Source of the DNA: Paracoccus tegillarcae
GTDB lineage: Bacteria; Pseudomonadota; Alphaproteobacteria; Rhodobacterales; Rhodobacteraceae
Reading direction: 5' to 3'
Length of the DNA: 64,000 bases
NCBI RefSeq assembly: GCF_002847305.1
Contig: NZ_CP025408.1
Location: forward strand, 3,431,001 to 3,495,000
The notes below the pieces were generated by a model. The model searched no databases, was not told the origin of the DNA, and saw nothing but the letters and a program-made list of their open reading frames with translations. The position numbers were made by a program, and so were the translations under genes. How positions within the stretch are numbered: the stretch's first letter is position 1; each line of letters opens with the position of its first letter. Positions 59,075-64,000 of this stretch are shown here, piece by piece.

Positions 59075-59137
59075 CGTTCACCAGTCGAAGCCTCCTCGAA
59101 TGAAGGGTGGCAGCAAAGTAAATATTCGGAGAAGCAG

Positions 59138-59206
59138 ATGCATTCCATCATCTATATCGTCGGTCTGGTCGTTGTTGTTCTGGCCGTCGTCTCGTTCGTC
59201 ATGTAA
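59138..59206 (+). CDS. 22-residue single-helix membrane microprotein
   Basis: ATG to TAA, 22 codons. GGAG lies 6 bases before the ATG. The peptide is one hydrophobic helix (IIYIVGLVVVVLAVVSFV) with only M-H-S before it. It matches the next small gene at most positions (I-I-Y-I, G-L-V, S-F). A longer in-frame reading exists upstream but is Arg-rich and lies within hyi. Function unknown; such peptides often sit on membrane stress or respiratory complexes. Confidence 0.65.
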   Translation: MHSIIYIVGLVVVVLAVVSFVM

Positions 59207-59212
59207 CGACAA

Positions 59213-59236
59213 GGGGCCGGTTGATAGACCGGCCCC
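59213..59236. terminator. Hairpin between the two microprotein genes
   Basis: GGGGCCGGT (59213-59221) and ACCGGCCCC (59228-59236) form a 9-bp perfect stem with a 6-base loop, starting 6 bases after the first microprotein stop. There is no T-run directly after it, so it may reduce rather than stop transcription into the second gene. Confidence 0.6.
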
Positions 59237-59266
59237 AATGTCGAACTGCTTTTCAGGACCTGGACC

Positions 59267-59341
59267 ATGAACGCGATCATTTACATCATCGGTCTTGTGC
59301 TCGTGCTTTTGCTGATCTTTTCGTTTCTCGGCATTCGATAG
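59267..59341 (+). CDS. 24-residue single-helix membrane microprotein, paralog of the preceding one
   Basis: ATG to TAG, 24 codons. AGGA lies 8 bases before the ATG. It is a membrane helix (IIYIIGLVLVLLLIFSF) with a C-terminal L-G-I-R, so a positive charge ends the helix. It aligns without gaps to the 22-residue peptide 60 bases upstream, indicating duplication. A 180-base spacer separates it from typA. Function unknown. Confidence 0.65.
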   Translation: MNAIIYIIGLVLVLLLIFSFLGIR

Positions 59342-59521
59342 GCGCGTTCGATGACGGCCCCTGGGCCGCGCCCGAAAACGGCCCATCGCAGTAGGACCCA
59401 CCGCTTATAGTCACACTCGGACGGTTCCTCCGTCGCGTCGGCCCCTCATTGAGGCGATTCCGTCTGGTCTTTCTGCGACCAATTCGCTAGGGCGGCACCG
59501 CATATTAGAGGACGCGCCCGA

Positions 59522-61342
59522 ATGGATATCCGCAACATCGCCATCATCGCCCATGTCGACCATGGGAAGACCACGCTGGTGGATGAGCTGCTCAAACAGT
59601 CAGGCGCATTCCGCGAAAATCAGGCCACGGCCGAACGCATGATGGACAGCAATGACATCGAGCGCGAGCGCGGCATCACCATTCTGGCCAAGGCCACCTC
59701 GGTCGAATGGAAAGGCACGCGGATCAATATCGTCGACACGCCAGGCCACGCCGATTTCGGCGGCGAGGTAGAGCGCATCCTGTCGATGGTCGATGGCGTC
59801 TGTCTGCTTGTCGATGCCGCCGAAGGCCCGATGCCGCAAACGAAATTCGTGACCTCCAAGGCGCTGGCGCTTGGGTTGAAGCCCATCGTCGTGCTGAACA
59901 AGGTCGACAAGCCCGCAGCCGAGCCAGACAATGCGCTGAACGATGTGTTTGACCTGTTCGCCAACCTCGGCGCGACGGACGAGCAGCTTGATTTTCCTCA
60001 TGTCTATGCGTCTGGCATCGGCGGCTGGGCTGATGAGGCGCTGGACGGTCCCCGCAAGGATCTGTCGGCCCTGTTCGATCTGATCCTGCGCCATGTCGAG
60101 CCGCCGAAACAGATCGCGCATGCGGGCGAACCCTTCAAGATGCTGGCCACCACGCTTGGCGCCGACCCCTTCATCGGCCGTATCCTGACGGGCCGGGTCG
60201 AGGCTGGCCGTGCGAAGGCCGGCGATACACTGAAAGCCCTGTCGCGCAGTGGTGACCGCATCGAGCAGTTCCGCATCAGCAAGGTTCTGGCTTTTCGCGG
60301 CATGACCCAGCAGACCATCGACGAGGCCGTTGCAGGCGATATTGTGACCATCGCGGGCATGACCAAGGCCACCGTGGCCGATACGCTGTGCGCAGCCGAA
60401 GTGGACACCGCCCTGCCCGCACAGCCCATCGACCCGCCCACCATCAGCGTGACCTTTGGCATCAATGACAGCCCGCTGGCCGGTCAGGACGGCAAGAAGG
60501 TGCAGTCGCGTGTGATCCGCGAACGGCTGATGAAAGAGGCCGAATCGAACGTCGCCATCAAGGTTGAGGACACAGACAGCGGTGACGCTTTCGTGGTTTC
60601 GGGCCGCGGCGAATTGCAGATGGGTGTTCTGATCGAAAACATGCGCCGCGAAGGGTTCGAGCTGTCGATCAGCCGCCCTCGCGTGATCTATCGCGAAGAA
60701 GACGGCGTGCGGCTTGAGCCGATCGAGGAAGCCATCATCGACGTCGATGACGAATATACCGGCGCGGTGATCGAAAAGCTGACCGGCGACCGCAAGGGTG
60801 AGATGGTCGATATGCGTCCCGCCGGCGTCGGCAAGACGCGCATCGTGGCCCATGTCCCCTCGCGCGGCCTGATCGGCTATCACGGTGAATTCATGACCGA
60901 TACGCGCGGCAATGGCGTGCTGAACCGCATTTTCCACGGTTGGGCACCCTATAAGGGCCCAATTCAGGGTCGCCGTCAGGGCGTGCTGATCAGCATGGAG
61001 AACGGCGTTTCCGTCGCCTATGCGCTGTGGAATCTGGAAGATCGCGGCAAGATGTTCATCGGTGCGCAAGAGCAGCTGTATACCGGCATGATCATTGGCG
61101 AACATTCGCGCGACAATGATCTGGAAGTGAACCCGCTGAAGGGCAAGAAGCTGACCAACGTGCGCGCATCTGGTACGGATGAGGCTGTTCGCCTGACACC
61201 GCCGGTGCGCATGTCGCTGGAAGAAGCCATCGCCTATATCGACGATGACGAGTTGGTCGAGGTCACGCCCAAGAACATTCGCCTGCGCAAGCGCTTTCTC
61301 GATCCGCACGAGCGCAAGCGCCAGGCCCGCGCAGAGGCCTGA
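59522..61342 (+). CDS. typA: Ribosome-associated GTPase TypA/BipA
   Basis: A 606-residue translational GTPase. G1 is [15 protein letters not shown], switch I ends in [12 protein letters not shown]3 is [16 protein letters not shown]4 is VLNKVDKP. The EF-G-like domains III and V and the TypA C-terminal domain ([40 protein letters not shown]) follow. It aids ribosome assembly and growth at low temperature or stress. AGAGGA precedes the ATG. Confidence 0.97.
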   Translation: MDIRNIAIIAHVDHGKTTLVDELLKQSGAFRENQATAERMMDSNDIERERGITILAKATSVEWKGTRINIVDTPGHADFGGEVERILSMVDGVCLLVDAAEGPMPQTKFVTSKALALGLKPIVVLNKVDKPAAEPDNALNDVFDLFANLGATDEQLDFPHVYASGIGGWADEALDGPRKDLSALFDLILRHVEPPKQIAHAGEPFKMLATTLGADPFIGRILTGRVEAGRAKAGDTLKALSRSGDRIEQFRISKVLAFRGMTQQTIDEAVAGDIVTIAGMTKATVADTLCAAEVDTALPAQPIDPPTISVTFGINDSPLAGQDGKKVQSRVIRERLMKEAESNVAIKVEDTDSGDAFVVSGRGELQMGVLIENMRREGFELSISRPRVIYREEDGVRLEPIEEAIIDVDDEYTGAVIEKLTGDRKGEMVDMRPAGVGKTRIVAHVPSRGLIGYHGEFMTDTRGNGVLNRIFHGWAPYKGPIQGRRQGVLISMENGVSVAYALWNLEDRGKMFIGAQEQLYTGMIIGEHSRDNDLEVNPLKGKKLTNVRASGTDEAVRLTPPVRMSLEEAIAYIDDDELVEVTPKNIRLRKRFLDPHERKRQARAEA

Positions 61343-61433
61343 CGTCCGGTTGCAACCATCAATTCAATGGGGCGGCATTTGACAGACGCGGCCCCACCAT
61401 CCCTGTGGTTGCGCGGGGCACCGGTCAGCGACC

Positions 61434-61476
61434 CCTGCGATTGAAAATTCAAGGCGAATCGTCGCAGGCCCATTTT
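61434..61476 (+). terminator. Structured terminator-like region after typA
   Basis: CCTGCGA (61434-61440) pairs with TCGCAGG (61462-61468), enclosing a second hairpin TTGAA-AA-TTCAA (61441-61452), and CCCATTTTTC follows. It lies 90 bases after the typA stop, so it may end the typA transcript. Confidence 0.5.
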
Positions 61477-61500
61477 TCTCTCTGCATTCAGGTCACTTGG

Positions 61501-61520
61501 TGATAACGTTAACGTCATCA
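61501..61520. promoter_or_regulatory. 20-bp palindrome at the start of the TetR gene
   Basis: TGATAACGTT followed by AACGTCATCA is self-complementary at 18 of 20 positions and ends on the A of the start codon. It is a typical size for a TetR-type operator and would let the protein repress its own gene. It occupies the usual ribosome-site position, so translation may be leaderless. Confidence 0.6.
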
Positions 61521-62194
61521 TGAAGGGTTCTGGTTCACATAAACCGCGCCCCATAGCGGGCCTCCACGACAGCGTCAGTTCGGCGCTGATGGAGATGCTT
61601 TCATCCCACAGACCCGCGCTGCCCAGCCTGCCCGAGATTGCAAAACATGCCGGTCAGGACGTTGAGGCGGTCGAAAAGATCTTTGGTTCCGTGCAAGAGG
61701 TCTTGGACACATTGGCCGAACAGGGGCTGATGAAACTTGTCGATACTTGCCTGCGCACCGTGACAAAGGCACCGCCAGACGATCCAGCCGTCCAGTTCCG
61801 GGCGCTCAGCACAGCCTATTTGGAATGGGCCTGCGACAATCCCGAACAGTTCCGGCTGCTGCAATACAGCAAACTCGTCGATATCGAAGGCAACGAGAAG
61901 CTCGCGCGTTACGTTCGGTCCATGCACGATGTCATGCTACGTCTGCTGCACAATGCTCAGGAACGTGGGCAGATCGTAAAGTCCGCCGATCCCCATCTGA
62001 TGCTGCTCACCGGCCGGGCCCTGTTACTCGGGCTGGCGCGGATGGTGATCGACGATAACATGAACGAATGGCATCCGGGAACAACCGCGCGTAAGGCCGC
62101 GCAGAGAGCCCTGGACGACTATATGGACGCCATGACCATCGCCAGTGGCTGGACCAACTTCAAATCGCCGACGACAACAGACGCCGCCAGTTAA
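61520..62194 (+). CDS. TetR family transcriptional regulator
   Basis: A 224-residue regulator. An N-terminal helix-turn-helix is likely at about residues 14-60 (LPSLPEIAKHAGQDVEAVEK, FGSVQEVLDTLAEQGL), followed by an all-alpha C-terminal domain resembling TetR_C_33/WHG types (YLEWACDNPEQFRLLQYSKL). No ribosome site precedes the ATG, which abuts the palindrome. Its 3' end overlaps purU by 4 bases in convergent orientation. The controlled genes are unknown; the palindrome suggests autoregulation. Confidence 0.8.
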   Translation: MKGSGSHKPRPIAGLHDSVSSALMEMLSSHRPALPSLPEIAKHAGQDVEAVEKIFGSVQEVLDTLAEQGLMKLVDTCLRTVTKAPPDDPAVQFRALSTAYLEWACDNPEQFRLLQYSKLVDIEGNEKLARYVRSMHDVMLRLLHNAQERGQIVKSADPHLMLLTGRALLLGLARMVIDDNMNEWHPGTTARKAAQRALDDYMDAMTIASGWTNFKSPTTTDAAS

Positions 62195-63075
62195 CCCATC
62201 CGTTCTGACGCGTAACCACCTGGACTTGCAGGGAAAACCACCGTCTTGTTGCCGTTCTGAAAGACGCGGTGATGGATATGGGCATGAATGGCGCGCGCCA
62301 AGACCTGCGCTTCGACATCGCGGCCCAATGTCACGTAATCGGCCGAGGATTGGGCATGGGTGACACGCGCGGTGTCCTGCTCGATGATCGGTCCCTCATC
62401 CAGATCAGCCGTGACATAATGCGCCGTCGCGCCGATCAGCTTCACCCCACGCTCGAACGCTTGCTTGTAAGGGTTCGCACCCTTGAAGCTGGGCAGGAAG
62501 GAATGGTGGATATTGATGATTCGCCCCGACATCTTTTGGCACAGCGCATCTGACAGGACCTGCATATAGCGCGCCAACACGACCAGATCGGCCCCGGTTT
62601 CGTCCACGATTTCCAACAACCGCGCCTCGGCCTGCGGCTTGTTCTGCGGCGTCACCTTGACGTGGAAAAACGGCAGGTCGTGGTTCACGACCACTTTCTG
62701 ATAGGTCAGGTGATTGCTGACGACGCCGACGATCTCGATCGGCAACGCACCGATCTGCCAGCGATAGAGCAGATCGTTGAGACAATGCCCGAAATTCGAC
62801 ACCATCAGCAGAACGCGCATCTTTACGGTCGGATCATGGATCGCCCAGTCCATCTGCAACGGTTCTGCCACCGCGTCAAAGACCGCGCGCAGACCCTCTG
62901 CATCGGCACCTTTCTCTGAACGAAAGCTGACGCGCATGAAGAACATGCCGTTGGCCATATCGTCGAACTGGGACGAATCGGTAATATTACAGCCATGTTC
63001 GGCCAGAAAGTTCGAAATCGCAGCGACGATACCGCGACGCGAGGGGCAGGTGACGGTCAGGACAAGTTCGGACAT
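62191..63075 (-). CDS. purU: Formyltetrahydrofolate deformylase
   Basis: A 294-residue enzyme hydrolysing 10-formyl-THF to formate and THF. It has an N-terminal ACT domain (LVLTVTCPSRRGIVAAISNF) and a C-terminal formyltransferase fold with catalytic region IINIHHSFLPSFKGANPYKQ and TAHYVTADLDEGPIIEQD. I start at MSELVLTV because CGGAG lies 9 bases upstream. Confidence 0.95.
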   Translation of the reverse strand: MSELVLTVTCPSRRGIVAAISNFLAEHGCNITDSSQFDDMANGMFFMRVSFRSEKGADAEGLRAVFDAVAEPLQMDWAIHDPTVKMRVLLMVSNFGHCLNDLLYRWQIGALPIEIVGVVSNHLTYQKVVVNHDLPFFHVKVTPQNKPQAEARLLEIVDETGADLVVLARYMQVLSDALCQKMSGRIINIHHSFLPSFKGANPYKQAFERGVKLIGATAHYVTADLDEGPIIEQDTARVTHAQSSADYVTLGRDVEAQVLARAIHAHIHHRVFQNGNKTVVFPASPGGYASERMG

Positions 63076-63165
63076 GGCTAGAATTCTCCGGTCATTCATC
63101 GCCACCTACCGCGGCCTGCGTCTGCACCTGATGCGTCAGGCGACATTTTCAGACGAAAGGCGACC

Positions 63166-64000
<835 letters not shown>

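Noticed and set aside
58955..59206. 83-codon version of the first microprotein
   Set aside because: The added N-terminal part overlaps hyi and is Arg-rich without structure; the ATG at 59138 has the good ribosome site and is the one that matches the paralog.
59600..61309. 569-codon open frame antisense to typA
   Set aside because: It is fully covered by TypA, which has all GTPase motifs; the antisense product has no recognisable features.

Overview
The window is high-GC, gene-dense chromosomal DNA from an alphaproteobacterium, most likely a Rhodobacteraceae member close to Paracoccus. This is inferred from gene content and order: fabZ-lpxA-lpxI-lpxB, a cysteine-poor DksA, RpoH with its RpoH box, a CIRCE-controlled groESL, a two-domain MaeB malic enzyme, CimA, and overlapping ATGA/TAATG gene junctions. 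I saw no tRNA, rRNA, CRISPR, insertion sequence or prophage gene. No gene-free stretch exceeds 300 bases; the longest is 22557-22840.

Left part (1-17 kb): an M32 carboxypeptidase (cut by the window edge), heme A synthase, a TrmJ-type RNA methyltransferase, a ThiE-like protein, a three-gene redox/sensor operon (PepSY protein, cytochrome b561, membrane-bound LuxR regulator), a GNAT enzyme, a MoxR ATPase, DksA, a flavin monooxygenase, a metY gene interrupted by an in-frame TAA, a SIMPL protein, a large GspL/GspC-like chimera, a KefB/C-type antiporter and a TraB/GumN protein.

Middle (17-36 kb): glycosyltransferase, groES-groEL, an SMR-like transporter beside a very AT-rich tract, a CDF transporter followed by a strong hairpin, trxB, an Lrp regulator, lgt-midA-pgeF, ubiK, a pseudouridine synthase, rpoH, a SPOR protein, and a tightly overlapping nucleoside-salvage operon cdd-deoA-deoB-add-upp.

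Right part (36-64 kb): maeB and prpE (C3/C4 carbon metabolism), cysS-cimA-squalene/phytoene-synthase-like gene, a second glycosyltransferase, a TSUP exporter, ridA, the lipid A operon, a MoxR-DUF58-DUF4159-GATase-like membrane cluster, DUF1285, hyi, two tandem 22/24-residue membrane microproteins behind a GGAAC-N16-CGTT promoter-like motif, typA, a TetR regulator with a palindrome over its start, purU, a 2Fe-2S ferredoxin and the C-terminus of a Deg protease.

Most of the window is ordinary housekeeping. The least explained items are the tandem microproteins with their stress-type promoter motif, the GspL/GspC-like chimera beside an ion antiporter, the PepSY-b561-LuxR operon, the stop codon that replaces the PLP-contacting Tyr of MetY, and the low-GC 3' third of cysS.
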